Source of the DNA: Legionella qingyii
GTDB lineage: Bacteria; Pseudomonadota; Gammaproteobacteria; Legionellales; Legionellaceae
Length of the DNA stretch: 64,000 nucleotides
Direction of reading: 5' to 3'
Assembly: GCF_003184185.1 (NCBI RefSeq)
Contig: NZ_QHJG01000007.1
Coordinates: forward strand, 65,708-129,707
Below are positions 1-11,634 of the stretch, piece after piece (the first letter of the stretch is position 1; the number at the start of each line of letters is the position of its first letter). The position numbers and the translations under genes were made by a program. Under the pieces are notes generated by a model that was not told the DNA's origin, searched no databases, and saw only the letters and a program-made list of their open reading frames with translations.

Positions 1-131
1 ACAACTCCAGCTATGCCACACATAAAAATACCTTTTAAAAAAATATCCTTTGGATATAAGCTTCTGACATGATCAAATCTTAAAAAATAGTTTAAGCAAT
101 TAATGGTATCAACTTAAACTGTAAGAAATGA

Positions 132-923
132 TTAGTTCATGTTCGTATATTGAATTTGATTCTTCTTTATATTTTTATCTAAAAAACGTCGTGAAGATGC
201 ATAATAATTTGTTATGGCGTAGCGTACACCATCGATAATAGGTTGTCCTCGATGCAAGCCACTTGTATCACATAAAATTACAGTTCCTTTTGGAGCTAAA
301 AAAACTTTTGGTGATACATCCATTATCTGCAAATATTCATCAATATTTTCTTGGTCATAACGTGGATTATTAGCATGTTTTCGCGTTTTGGAGCGTAATT
401 CAAAGAGTATTTTATTGCGTAGTTTATGAGAGCCCGTGATGTATTCAAAAGGACCATTTAATTCGGAAACATCTGACAAATAACAAATTGCCTTAAATTG
501 TGATAAAAATGAATCCCTATGCCATCCTCCCCCAGATCCAAATGCTTTAGCATCAGAATATATTTTGGCCGCCATTGTTGTAGTTAAGAGCTGTGGGGTT
601 TTAATATATTGCTCACCAATGATTTTTAAAAATGCTGAATCAGAAAACAAATGACGATGATCCGCACTCATTTTTTGTATCGAAAAAATTCTACGATCGT
701 TGTCTATTATTTGAGCCGTACTTTCCAATGAATTAAAAATTGTGATCAGTCGGTCACAGATATCCGCAGGAAGAAAGGAATCTAAAACGGCATACCCATT
801 TTCTCTAATTTCGCCAACAAGCGCCTTCTCTGAAAAAGGATTTTTGCCAATTTTAGCTATTGAATGCGCAAAAATTAACGCAAAAGAATGAAAAAATGCG
901 GTTCTTTTGATATCTATACTCAT
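132..923 (-). CDS. PhyH-family Fe(II)/2-oxoglutarate dioxygenase
   Basis: This 263-residue protein resembles the phytanoyl-CoA dioxygenase family, non-heme iron oxygenases that hydroxylate small molecules. The HxD iron ligands are in WHRDSF (H135, D137). The distal His is in GLHRGQP (H224), and R234 can bind 2-oxoglutarate. There is no signal peptide, so it should be cytoplasmic. Its ATG overlaps the stop of the preceding membrane-protein gene (ATGA), which makes it the last gene of the pst-wzx-wzy-like operon. That position suggests a role in modifying a sugar or lipid of the surface polysaccharide, but the substrate is unknown. The family call is firm; the role is inference. Confidence 0.8.
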   Translation of the reverse strand: MSIDIKRTAFFHSFALIFAHSIAKIGKNPFSEKALVGEIRENGYAVLDSFLPADICDRLITIFNSLESTAQIIDNDRRIFSIQKMSADHRHLFSDSAFLKIIGEQYIKTPQLLTTTMAAKIYSDAKAFGSGGGWHRDSFLSQFKAICYLSDVSELNGPFEYITGSHKLRNKILFELRSKTRKHANNPRYDQENIDEYLQIMDVSPKVFLAPKGTVILCDTSGLHRGQPIIDGVRYAITNYYASSRRFLDKNIKKNQIQYTNMN

Positions 924-2191
924 GGAATATTCCTTCGATTTTGGTAGAAATATAATGACACAATGACAAATACAACCATTGCAATCATTGGTGATGACAA
1001 GGGGTTTATCAACGCTGCCGGGTTCAAATATAGTCCTCTTAATAAGTAACCATAAACAACGACACCAACTACCGTTACTGTTATTGGACGATTTATTCCA
1101 ACAACTACATCCATTATTGCAGCAACAATACTATAATAAAAAACAGTTATCAGCGGCACTAAATACAAAGGAAATAAATATGCAGTAGCGCCCAGCACTC
1201 CAGGTGATGCCCCTCCACGTCCGGAGTCATTGATTAAAATATTTGAAAAATTAAATCGCGATATGGAGCCAAATGAGTCCTTAAATATACCACAATTTCC
1301 ATCATTAAAAATGACACAAAAGCGGAAGTTAATCTCGTTGCTAATAATTTCCCAGGCTTTTTGTAGTATTTCAGGATTATCACTATGACTATTAATTGCA
1401 AAACCAGTTGAAAAATAAATGGTAGACAATCGATCGATTAACCATATGATTTTACTGATATAATAGTCTAATAATAGGGCTGGATCCGATGGGAGCCCTC
1501 TTTCCTTAAATGCGATACCAAGAACAAATAACAGGAAAGCAAGTATTAAAGCGAAAAACTTATATTTCAGTCCATTTAAAAGGGGTGTATTAATAAATTT
1601 TGCAAACATTGCTGGAAAGTATATATACCATAGAATAATCCCAACTAATATTACTTGTGCCATCCCATCAATTGTTAACAATAATGCTATTGTAATCAAC
1701 ATCCAATATGATTTTCCAAACGTACACTGAGCAGAAAAAATGCCGGTCTTCCTTGCGACAATCATGTAAAATACTTGTGCACATAGTACGGCGTTACCCA
1801 AAAAAATGATTTCAACCAAAAATGTTCTAGAGAGATTACTTGATGCTGAGATACCATCATAACGATTAAAATGAAGCCCGGAACTAAAATAAACAATTGC
1901 TGCAATAAAATATCCGATAGCAAACAGTAAAAAAAAATGTCTACTTATTCGTGGAAATAGCCTAAACCAAATTCGAACCCATGAGGCTATAATTTTAGTT
2001 AAGGGTTCAGCAAAAATTATCAAAAGCAATAAGGTACTAATCAAAACTGTTACAAACTCAAGTGTTACTTGAGGATAAACAAACTCATTGCGTAAATCAC
2101 CTTGGATCAATCCATAAATAAACAAAGGAGCAATAAGGGAAAAAAAGAGATCTCCCAGTGCAATTTTGATTCCTATTTTAGTAATTTTCAC
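920..2191 (-). CDS. Polytopic membrane protein, candidate Wzy-like O-antigen polymerase
   Basis: About 423 residues with roughly ten or more hydrophobic segments and a long loop between residues about 240 and 330. After that loop comes a GRGGASPGVLG stretch, similar in style to the periplasmic loops of oligosaccharide polymerases. I start it at a GTG at 2191 because an AGGGAG ribosome-binding site lies five bases upstream; TTG and ATG codons further upstream lack one. It overlaps the end of the Wzx-like gene by 14 bases, so the two are probably coupled. Wzy proteins diverge strongly in sequence, so the call rests on topology, length and place in the cluster. Confidence 0.5.
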   Translation of the reverse strand: MKITKIGIKIALGDLFFSLIAPLFIYGLIQGDLRNEFVYPQVTLEFVTVLISTLLLLIIFAEPLTKIIASWVRIWFRLFPRISRHFFLLFAIGYFIAAIVYFSSGLHFNRYDGISASSNLSRTFLVEIIFLGNAVLCAQVFYMIVARKTGIFSAQCTFGKSYWMLITIALLLTIDGMAQVILVGIILWYIYFPAMFAKFINTPLLNGLKYKFFALILAFLLFVLGIAFKERGLPSDPALLLDYYISKIIWLIDRLSTIYFSTGFAINSHSDNPEILQKAWEIISNEINFRFCVIFNDGNCGIFKDSFGSISRFNFSNILINDSGRGGASPGVLGATAYLFPLYLVPLITVFYYSIVAAIMDVVVGINRPITVTVVGVVVYGYLLRGLYLNPAALINPLSSPMIAMVVFVIVSLYFYQNRRNIP

Positions 2192-3359
2192 TGTTACTCC
2201 CTGCATTGACAATATACGCAGTGCCTTTAAAACTATAAATTATCAGCAGTAAACAAGACAAGCTAAACAGATTAACAAGTACCACAAAATACAACCAGTT
2301 ATCGCTCCAAATACCGCTATATTTTAGTAAAAACATAATACATTGGAAAACAACAATAACGTTCATCCATAGTAAAAATATGTTACGAGTATTTTCATTG
2401 ATAAAACTAGAAATTAATGCGATCGCATATCCTCCCAGCAATCCTAGCAATAACAGGAAAAATAGCCCCATTTCATTATTATTCCCACCTCTAACAAAGC
2501 AACTTAATAAAGCAAGCAATAATAATGCCCCATGTATTATCCATAAATAAAATTCAACTCGCCCAGATTTAACCACTCTTTGTTCAAAAAGCAACATAAC
2601 ACGTGATAATATCATCGTAAAAATTCCAGAGATCAAAATAGCATCAGAATATATAATAATAATCTCTTTCTGGGTCTGAGCAATATTGAGTATCAATTGG
2701 GAAAAAATATATCCGGAGAACACAATTAAAAAAGAAGAAACCTGCATACCCCAATATTTTTTAGATATTTTGACAAACAACTTCATTCCTTTGGAATAAT
2801 TAAGCTTGCTCGATGGTCGTTTGATAAAGAACATGCCAATAACTAAAGCACAAACTTCAATCATCACATTGCTTGCTGTTTCTGAATGATAATCAGCATA
2901 TATGCACCATCCTCCAGCAATAAAATTTATAAAAAACAATACCACCGAATAAAAACACGCCTCAACTATATTCTTTTGTACCAAGCGCAATCCAATTAAC
3001 AGAGTTAAAATTGCATTTAAGGCGCTAATTATTGGGAAATAATAATTTTTCATTACAAGCAGTGAAACAATAGACAGGGGCGGAAAAATAAAAACCCATA
3101 TTCCTATAATATAATTTTCTACTACATTTACTATTCGCTGGCGGCCACATAAAAATTCTTTTCTTAAACCAGCTCTCATACCTGCTTGAATCAAAAACGC
3201 TAAGAATGCAGTAGTTGTTTGCAAATAAATTAAATTTATTAATCCATGATTATTAAAAAATACGCGCGAGCAATATATTGCCAAAGAAAAACCTACTGCA
3301 CCAAGAAATACCATGAAAAAGCAAATTATATTTACAATTTTTTTCACATCGTTACTCAA
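2178..3359 (-). CDS. Polytopic membrane protein, candidate Wzx-like flippase
   Basis: This 393-residue protein is almost entirely hydrophobic helices, about twelve, as in the MATE/Wzx polysaccharide-transporter superfamily that flips undecaprenyl-linked repeat units. An early RAGLRKEFLCGRQR loop resembles the conserved charged loop after the second helix in such transporters. The start overlaps the end of the sialyltransferase-like gene by 8 bases and the end overlaps the next gene, which places it inside an export operon. I see no signature that proves the family; an unrelated membrane protein of the cluster is possible. Confidence 0.55.
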   Translation of the reverse strand: MSNDVKKIVNIICFFMVFLGAVGFSLAIYCSRVFFNNHGLINLIYLQTTTAFLAFLIQAGMRAGLRKEFLCGRQRIVNVVENYIIGIWVFIFPPLSIVSLLVMKNYYFPIISALNAILTLLIGLRLVQKNIVEACFYSVVLFFINFIAGGWCIYADYHSETASNVMIEVCALVIGMFFIKRPSSKLNYSKGMKLFVKISKKYWGMQVSSFLIVFSGYIFSQLILNIAQTQKEIIIIYSDAILISGIFTMILSRVMLLFEQRVVKSGRVEFYLWIIHGALLLLALLSCFVRGGNNNEMGLFFLLLLGLLGGYAIALISSFINENTRNIFLLWMNVIVVFQCIMFLLKYSGIWSDNWLYFVVLVNLFSLSCLLLIIYSFKGTAYIVNAGSNSENY

Positions 3360-4278
3360 CCGTTTGAAACATTATATTTTCACGTTTAGAAAATGCATCA
3401 ATAATCAAATTATAATGTTGAAAGAGCTCGGTTTTTAATGCTGTGGTTCTTAAGGCAATACATTGTGTCTTTGGAAAAATGCATGATAATGAATATAACG
3501 CTGTTGATATTACAGAGTATAATTTCTCTGGATACCACTGGTTTTTAAGTAAATAATATTCTATAGCTACATCCGCACGTAAAATATGAACACGTGGGAT
3601 TGACGCAATGCGTTGAATAACCTCGCTACTTTCTGCCCTATGTGGGATATAATGTACAGTCACATCAGGTGAGTTATGTACTGCAAACTCAACGAGACGG
3701 ACATAAGCATCTAATTCAATAGCAGACATGTCTACTAATATTTGACCTATAAAAAAAATGCAATTATCCGGATGGATTGAACACATAAATTTATTCGCCA
3801 ACGAATTAAAACTATTTAAATAAACCTGTTTATAATTTTCTTTCTCTAGTTGAAAAATACTGAAGGCAAGATATTTTTTTATTTCCTTATTTTTTATGAT
3901 CCTATCCGCTAAAAGCGTAGCCACTCCATCATCGAGTAATACAACTTCCTTTTTTACTACTATATTTGAAAAAAACTTTAAGACACCTGAAAAATAACTC
4001 CCCAAAACGACATGATTGTAAGATCGACGTGTTAAAAGAAGAAAATTTATCGTAGAAAATAAAATACTCTTCCAATTTTGGGGTTTAACAAAGAATGTTT
4101 TTTTTACATGAACACCAAGGGCTTCAAGCATAACGCGCATTTGCTCATCATTGGTTCCTACTCCACTGTTTCGCACAAAAAAATCATAATATCCTGGATA
4201 TTGATTCAGATATTCATATGCACACAATAATTGAAATGGGGTTTCTACTAAAATTAGTCCTTTTTTTCTAATTGCCAT
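3352..4278 (-). CDS. Sialyltransferase-like (GT38/GT52 type) glycosyltransferase, probable nonulosonic acid transferase
   Basis: This 308-residue protein carries the hallmarks of bacterial sialyl- and polysialyltransferases. The N-terminal segment ILVETPFQLLCAYEYL is typical of the superfamily. A D/E-D/E-G motif (DDG, residues 116-118) supplies the usual catalytic acid. An HP-type motif (YIPHR, 210-214) and an S-S/T motif (SVISTA, 255-260) form the CMP-sugar pocket. It lies just downstream of the pseudaminic acid genes, so the likely donor is CMP-pseudaminic acid and the acceptor an O-chain unit or another pseudaminic acid. The donor is inferred from context only. Confidence 0.7.
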   Translation of the reverse strand: MAIRKKGLILVETPFQLLCAYEYLNQYPGYYDFFVRNSGVGTNDEQMRVMLEALGVHVKKTFFVKPQNWKSILFSTINFLLLTRRSYNHVVLGSYFSGVLKFFSNIVVKKEVVLLDDGVATLLADRIIKNKEIKKYLAFSIFQLEKENYKQVYLNSFNSLANKFMCSIHPDNCIFFIGQILVDMSAIELDAYVRLVEFAVHNSPDVTVHYIPHRAESSEVIQRIASIPRVHILRADVAIEYYLLKNQWYPEKLYSVISTALYSLSCIFPKTQCIALRTTALKTELFQHYNLIIDAFSKRENIMFQTVE

Positions 4279-4378
4279 TGCCTTAATTACTCCGAATCAT
4301 GCTTTTTAGAGGCGAAAAAAATTATATTCTAAAGTTGTCGACTATTCATCTTCACTGTCTAGGTTCCGTTACTTGTTC

Positions 4379-4478
4379 GTGACAATTGATCTGATTAATA
4401 TCCAAACATTTCAACTTTATCCTCCATTTCTGGATTCCGCGAACAGGTCGCGGAATGTGGACCACGATGAATTGTCAC
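4379..4478. repeat. Nested inverted repeat between pst and pseI
   Basis: An outer pair, GTGACAATT at 4379-4387 and AATTGTCAC at 4470-4478, encloses a perfect hairpin, ATTCCGCGA at 4434-4442 and TCGCGGAAT at 4448-4456, with a five-base loop. It sits in the 248-base gap between pseI and the transferase gene. It could be a small palindromic repeat element or a transcription attenuator between the two halves of the operon. No T-run follows the hairpin on the minus strand, so it is not a clear intrinsic terminator. Confidence 0.6.
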
Positions 4479-4526
4479 AACCCCTTAAAGAGATGGTGAT
4501 CGATATCACCATTAATTAGCTATTTC

Positions 4527-5582
4527 TTAGTTAAATAGCTCGGAGGTTAATGCGGTACCTATAGCAATATTTTTTGTAGCTCGTTTTCCTAAAATTTCTT
4601 CATAAAACTTAGGTTTTAACCCATAACCAGGTCGAATGGAGCGGATATTTTCTGATGTAAAAACATCTCCGGCCTTCATGGGCTTCACAACGTACAACGA
4701 ACGGCGAAATTTAATATTATCTTGTTCACTTTGTTTTCTTGCATAAGTAACCTGTCCCAACGCAGACCATGCCACCTGACTATCTCTGCAAAGAGCAGCG
4801 AGTTCATCGGGTTCCAATGAAAAACTATCATCAGGCCCCCCCGCGGTTCTATCTAACGTAAAATGCTTTTCGATAATACATGCGCCTAAAGCGACGCTGG
4901 TAATTGCTGTTACATTATCTAATGTATGATCGGATAAGCCAGTAACTAAACCGAATCGTTCCCTCAGGTTTGGTAATGTTCGCAAATTATAATCTGCAGC
5001 AGGGGCTGGATAACCACTTACACAATGTAAAATAGCGAGTTGTTTACATCCGCCTTCTTTAGCAGCATTAATAGCTTCTTCAATCTCAAGTGCGTCTGCT
5101 AGTCCAGTAGATATAATCATAGGCTTACCTGTACTTGCCACATATTTGATGAGCGGCAAATCAATTGCCTCAAACGATGCAATCTTATAAGCAGGGGCAT
5201 TTAATGATTCTAAAAGGTCTACAGCTGTATTATCAAATGGCGAACTAAATATAGTGATCCCTATATCATGAGCGTAATCAAATAGCTCTTTATGCCAATC
5301 CCACGGCATATGCGCTTTTTCATATAACTGGTATAATGTAGTTCCCTGCCACAATCCTTCACGAATAAGAAATTCATCTGATTGGCAATTTATAGTAATG
5401 GTGTCTGGCTTATAAGTTTGTAGCTTAACTGCATGAGCTCCTGCATGTTTTGCTGCTTTAATCAAAGTTCGCGCATTCTCTATACGACCATTATGGTTAG
5501 CAGAAATTTCTGCAATGATGTATGGTGGTTGTTCTGCAGAAATGCGTCTACCATCTATTATTATTTCAGGATTATTATTCAT
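4527..5582 (-). CDS. pseI: Pseudaminic acid synthase
   Basis: PseI condenses 2,4-diacetamido-2,4,6-trideoxy-L-altrose with phosphoenolpyruvate to give pseudaminic acid. The 351-residue protein has an N-terminal NeuB TIM barrel (IIAEISANHNG, VKLQTY, PWDWHKELFDYA, FSSPFD, PAYKIASFE, IISTGLA, GLSDHT, EKHFTLDR) and a C-terminal SAF/antifreeze-like domain from about residue 290. The wording of these blocks is closer to my recollection of PseI than of sialic acid NeuB or legionaminic acid LegI. It starts 19 bases after pseH and should be cotranscribed with it. A tree with PseI, LegI and NeuB references would settle the stereochemistry. Confidence 0.88.
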   Translation of the reverse strand: MNNNPEIIIDGRRISAEQPPYIIAEISANHNGRIENARTLIKAAKHAGAHAVKLQTYKPDTITINCQSDEFLIREGLWQGTTLYQLYEKAHMPWDWHKELFDYAHDIGITIFSSPFDNTAVDLLESLNAPAYKIASFEAIDLPLIKYVASTGKPMIISTGLADALEIEEAINAAKEGGCKQLAILHCVSGYPAPAADYNLRTLPNLRERFGLVTGLSDHTLDNVTAITSVALGACIIEKHFTLDRTAGGPDDSFSLEPDELAALCRDSQVAWSALGQVTYARKQSEQDNIKFRRSLYVVKPMKAGDVFTSENIRSIRPGYGLKPKFYEEILGKRATKNIAIGTALTSELFN

Positions 5583-5601
5583 TCCGTTTAAACCGTCCTT
5601 C

Positions 5602-6120
5602 TTAATTATTCCATTCGTTCTTTAATAAGCCCAAACAAATGACTGCTTGATAATTTGTTCCGTCAAAATATTGATCTCGTAAAATACCTTCCTGTCGAAA
5701 TCCTAATTTTTCATGGAACTGCAGTGATCTTACATTAGAAGCAATAACATATCCCATCACTTTGTGTGTACCAAATGTGGAAAATGCATAATCTAATGCA
5801 TGCTTACCTAAAGCACGGCCCGTACCTTTAGGAGCATCAGGCGCTATATAAAATCCCCATTCGACAGGCAGTGTTGAGCAAGACCGAGCAAAATTTACAA
5901 AACCTACGGGGATATTATTCTCTTCAAAAATTAATAATTTTTTCTTATCATTTATTGATTCTTTTTCAAACCAAACTATATGTTCGTCTAAACTAATTTC
6001 ATGATTAGTATACATATACTGCCGAATATCGGGGTGATTGCGCCAATTTAATACCATCCGCAAATCATCACGAATCATGGGACGAATACCATATCTTTTC
6101 TGTTCCAGATTAACTAGCAT
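5602..6120 (-). CDS. pseH: UDP-4-amino-4,6-dideoxy-N-acetyl-beta-L-altrosamine N-acetyltransferase
   Basis: A 172-residue GNAT-fold acetyltransferase that adds the N4 acetyl group to the PseC product, using acetyl-CoA. It begins with RPMIRDDLRMVLNWRNHPDIRQYMY, typical of PseH/RimJ-like proteins. The acetyl-CoA loop is around APKGTGRALGKHAL, and SLQFHEKLGFRQEG is the usual GNAT motif B region. The length fits PseH. It sits between pseG and pseI, completing the pathway. A generic RimI/RimL-type function is the alternative, but the surrounding five pathway genes argue strongly for PseH. Confidence 0.87.
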   Translation of the reverse strand: MLVNLEQKRYGIRPMIRDDLRMVLNWRNHPDIRQYMYTNHEISLDEHIVWFEKESINDKKKLLIFEENNIPVGFVNFARSCSTLPVEWGFYIAPDAPKGTGRALGKHALDYAFSTFGTHKVMGYVIASNVRSLQFHEKLGFRQEGILRDQYFDGTNYQAVICLGLLKNEWNN

Positions 6121-6200
6121 TTATTCTCCCTACCTGCTAAAAAACACTGAAAACCTTTGAACTATCCATCAACTTGATCAAGTTATATTGATGGTTATCA

Positions 6201-7322
6201 TTAGGAAATATTAGGATTACATTCCATTGCTCGTACAACCCGAGCCACACCATAGCCATCAACAAGACTTTGGGCACGATAACTGATTGTATTTAATAAA
6301 GCAATATCTTTCATGATGTCCATAAAAGTTTGCACAAAAAACTTTGAAAAAGCTGATGCAGAAGGAGTACCTACATCGATCGCTGCACCCATTGCACTTA
6401 ATTCAGAAGCAATAGACTTTTGATTATCAGCCAAGGTTACCATAATGGTAGGAAGCCCCAAACAACACCGTTCCCAAGAAGTACTTCCCGCGGCACCAAT
6501 AGCCAAATCAGCTTCAGCCATTAATTGCTCCATAGTACTAATCCCTTGAAGAACTTCTGTTGCCCAAGGTAATGTTTTAGCTTTAGTATGAACTGAGGCT
6601 GCAAAAGGGGCATTAGCTCCTAATACTACGCCTAATTGACAACTGCCTGGTAGTTCAGTTAAGAGCAGCAAGTCTAAAATTTTTTCTGTTACATTAAATT
6701 GATCAACTCCGCCCATAGAGATCAAAATTTTGTTAAGAGCTGCCACAGAACGTCGGCCTAAACTATACTCTCGAATTGCGGCAAACTCAGGTCGAATTAT
6801 TGCAAAATTAGTGCCTGTTAATAAGGAGCAAGATGCTGGAACCCAAGGGCTATAATCTCTGTTTGGTCTATTTAATGTTTGATCTAATAATAAATCGCAC
6901 ATATGACTTCGGTTTGCCAAATCATCGATTACCATTAGATGTTTACAAAATGGCTTCAATACTTCTTCCCAAGATACATCAAGAGCGTAATGATCTACTA
7001 CCAACCAATCAATTTTGGATGATTTAATTGCAGCGGCAGTTTGTCCTGCATCAAGATTCCAGGTACATCCCAACCATGCATCATAATCGCTTGGATTGCT
7101 TTCTTGCTTCGTTAATGAATTATTTTTATCTTTCTGTCGCGGTAAAATATGTACTTTGTAATCTTGCTGTATAATACTTGATATGAGATTACCTGGCAGA
7201 TCAGCGCAGATAAATACACAATAGTGACCATGGATACGTAATGCATTAGCTAAGGTTAAACACCGCATAACATGACCATTGCCAATCATCAAAGAAGCAT
7301 CAACTCTAAATGCAACATTCAT
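6201..7322 (-). CDS. pseG: UDP-2,4-diacetamido-2,4,6-trideoxy-beta-L-altropyranose hydrolase
   Basis: PseG removes UDP from the 2,4-diacetamido sugar to give the free sugar used by PseI. The N-terminus (FRVDASLMIGNGHVMRC) contains His17, matching the position of the proposed catalytic His in Campylobacter PseG. The C-terminal half has the GT28/MurG-like nucleotide site (ISMGGVDQFNVT; AIGAAGSTSWERCCLGLPTI). At 373 residues it is longer than Campylobacter PseG, with an insertion around residues 60-90, but I see no extra domain. It is the first gene of the pseG-pseH-pseI minus-strand group and is divergent from pseF. Confidence 0.88.
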   Translation of the reverse strand: MNVAFRVDASLMIGNGHVMRCLTLANALRIHGHYCVFICADLPGNLISSIIQQDYKVHILPRQKDKNNSLTKQESNPSDYDAWLGCTWNLDAGQTAAAIKSSKIDWLVVDHYALDVSWEEVLKPFCKHLMVIDDLANRSHMCDLLLDQTLNRPNRDYSPWVPASCSLLTGTNFAIIRPEFAAIREYSLGRRSVAALNKILISMGGVDQFNVTEKILDLLLLTELPGSCQLGVVLGANAPFAASVHTKAKTLPWATEVLQGISTMEQLMAEADLAIGAAGSTSWERCCLGLPTIMVTLADNQKSIASELSAMGAAIDVGTPSASAFSKFFVQTFMDIMKDIALLNTISYRAQSLVDGYGVARVVRAMECNPNIS

Positions 7323-7455
7323 AAATTTTAATTATTTTGTGGCGCTGAGCAGAAATATATCATATTCAATTTTGACGTAACAGGTCATTGAACGAAGTAT
7401 ACCTTCGAGAGTTTACTTAGGTGTATAATAAAATTTTTCTTCAACATAAAATATC

Positions 7456-8142
7456 ATGAACATAGCAATTATCCCTGCTCGTGGCGGCAGTAAACGCATC
7501 CCAAGAAAAAATATAAAAAATTTTCATGGCAAACCTATTATTGCGTACTCTATTGAGGCGGCATTAAGGACCAATTTGTTTGACAAAATAATTGTTTCTA
7601 CTGATGACAAAGAAATAGCGGCAATAGCCAATCAATATGGAGCAGAAACCCCTTTTATAAGGCCGCTAGAAATCGCTGATGATTATGCGACAACGTTAGA
7701 TGTTATAGAACATGCCCTAAACTGGCTAGACTCCAATAACTATTATATCAAGAATCTATGCTGTATATACCCAACGGCACCTTTTTTGCAAAAAGAATAT
7801 CTCGAGGAGTCTTATAATCTTTTAACTAAAGGTGTTCATTATGTATTTGCTGCGACAGAGTATGCTTATCCAGTCACTAGAGCATTCAAATTAACTGAGA
7901 ACCGTACCATTCAAATGCTTTGGCCTGAGAATTATGAGCAACGCTCTCAAGATTTAGATAAAATATACCACGATGCCGGTATGTTTTATTGGGGAACTTA
8001 TGAGGCGTTCAAAAAAAAGCTCCCTATTTTTTCTCAACACTCAACCCCCTTATTGCTTCCACATTACCGAGTTCATGATATAGACACATCAGATGATTGG
8101 GTCATGGCAGAAATTCATTATAAAATGTTACAAGAAATGTGA
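7456..8142 (+). CDS. pseF: Pseudaminic acid cytidylyltransferase
   Basis: PseF activates pseudaminic acid with CTP to give CMP-pseudaminic acid, the donor for glycosyltransferases. The 228-residue protein opens with the nucleotidyltransferase signature IPARGGSKRIPRKNIK. It also has SIEAAL, STDDKEIA, CCIYPTAPF, the KIYHDAGMFYWG block and a final HDIDTSDDW, all expected in CMP-nonulosonate synthetases. It is the only pathway gene on the plus strand, diverging from pseG across a 133-base gap and ending four bases from the end of pseC. It must therefore have its own promoter between 7323 and 7455. Confidence 0.9.
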   Translation: MNIAIIPARGGSKRIPRKNIKNFHGKPIIAYSIEAALRTNLFDKIIVSTDDKEIAAIANQYGAETPFIRPLEIADDYATTLDVIEHALNWLDSNNYYIKNLCCIYPTAPFLQKEYLEESYNLLTKGVHYVFAATEYAYPVTRAFKLTENRTIQMLWPENYEQRSQDLDKIYHDAGMFYWGTYEAFKKKLPIFSQHSTPLLLPHYRVHDIDTSDDWVMAEIHYKMLQEM

Positions 8143-8145
8143 TGT

Positions 8146-9305
8146 TTACTCGTTTAATATTCTTTGCAAAGCATCAATTACTGTATCGTGCTGTTCGAGA
8201 GTCATCGATGAGTACATAGGTAAACTAATAGCTTCTGAATAATAATCTTCTGCCTCTGGAAAATGCTCTTTTTTAAAGCCCATTTTTTGGTAATATGGCT
8301 GACGATAAACTGGAATGTAGTGTAAGTTCACCCCAATGTTATTCTGCCTTAAAGCATCAAAAACCTGTCTATGCGTTAATTTGATACGATCTAGCTGCAA
8401 ACGGATCACATAAAGATGCCATGACGAATAACTGTTAGCATCCTGAAAAGGGCAAATTAAAGGTAACCCATCTAAAGACTGATTATAACGAGCAGCCAAT
8501 ACATGGCGTTGGGTTATAAACTGCTCTAATCGCTGCATTTGACTAAATCCTAGAGCCGCCTGAATGTCTGTCATTCTGTAATTAAAGCCCAAATTCAACT
8601 GCTGATAATACCATGGACCATCAGACTGTTGCGTCATTTTACCCTCATCGCGGGTAATCCCATGACTTCGCAACAAATTAATATATTCTGCATATACAGG
8701 ATTATTCGTCAGCACCATACCACCTTCTCCGGTGGTAATAATTTTAACAGGATGAAAACTGAAAATAGTAATATCACTATAACGACAGTTTCCTATCGTC
8801 TCATTTTTATAACGTCCTCCTATAGCATGAGAAGCATCTTCTATGATCTTAAAACCATAGCGCTGACTCAACCGATAAATAGTTTCCATCTCACAAGGTT
8901 GACCAGAAAAATGTACGGGAACCACAATTTTGGGTAAACATCCGTCTAATTCAGCCTGAATTAATTTATTTTCTAAGGCATGAATGCTGATGTTATAAGT
9001 GTTGGGATCTATATCTATAAAATCTACTTGCGCCCCACAATAAAGGGCACAATTTGCGGAAGCAACAAAAGTAATCGGGCTAGTCCATAACCAATCACCG
9101 GGCCCCAAATCTAAAGCAAGACAAGCAAGATGCAAGGCAGACGTTGCACTATTAAGTGCTATCGCATACTCAGCGCCGCAGTAATTACTAATTTCTTTTT
9201 CAAATATAGAAACGGCTGGTCCTTGAGTTAAATAATCCGATTTTAATACTTCAACAACCGCATCAATATCATCTTGTGTTATATTTTGGCGCCCGTATGG
9301 AATCA

Positions 9306-9306
<1 letters not shown>
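8146..9306 (-). CDS. pseC: UDP-4-amino-4,6-dideoxy-N-acetyl-beta-L-altrosamine transaminase
   Basis: A PLP-dependent DegT/DnrJ-type aminotransferase that aminates C4 of the PseB product. The start MIPYGRQNITQDDIDAV is characteristic of PseC. The PLP lysine is K188 in FSFHPVKIITTGEGG, preceded by IIEDASHAIGG. The length of 386 residues matches the family. Its ATG shares one base with the pseB stop (TAATG), so the two are translationally coupled. A second DegT-family enzyme at 18872-20050 serves another sugar; this one is assigned to the pseudaminic path by its N-terminus and by its coupling to pseB. Confidence 0.9.
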
Positions 9307-11629
<2,323 letters not shown>

Positions 11630-11634
11630 TTTCC

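Noticed and set aside
979..1188. Plus-strand 69-codon frame inside the Wzy-like gene
   Set aside because: It lies wholly within the membrane-protein gene on the other strand and is Leu/Gln-rich without a ribosome-binding site, so I read it as a shadow frame.
4527..5582. NeuB or LegI (sialic or legionaminic acid synthase)
   Set aside because: The motif wording and the presence of PseB, PseC, PseH, PseG and PseF homologues favour pseudaminic acid; no LegB/LegC/LegG-type or NeuC-type gene is in the set.
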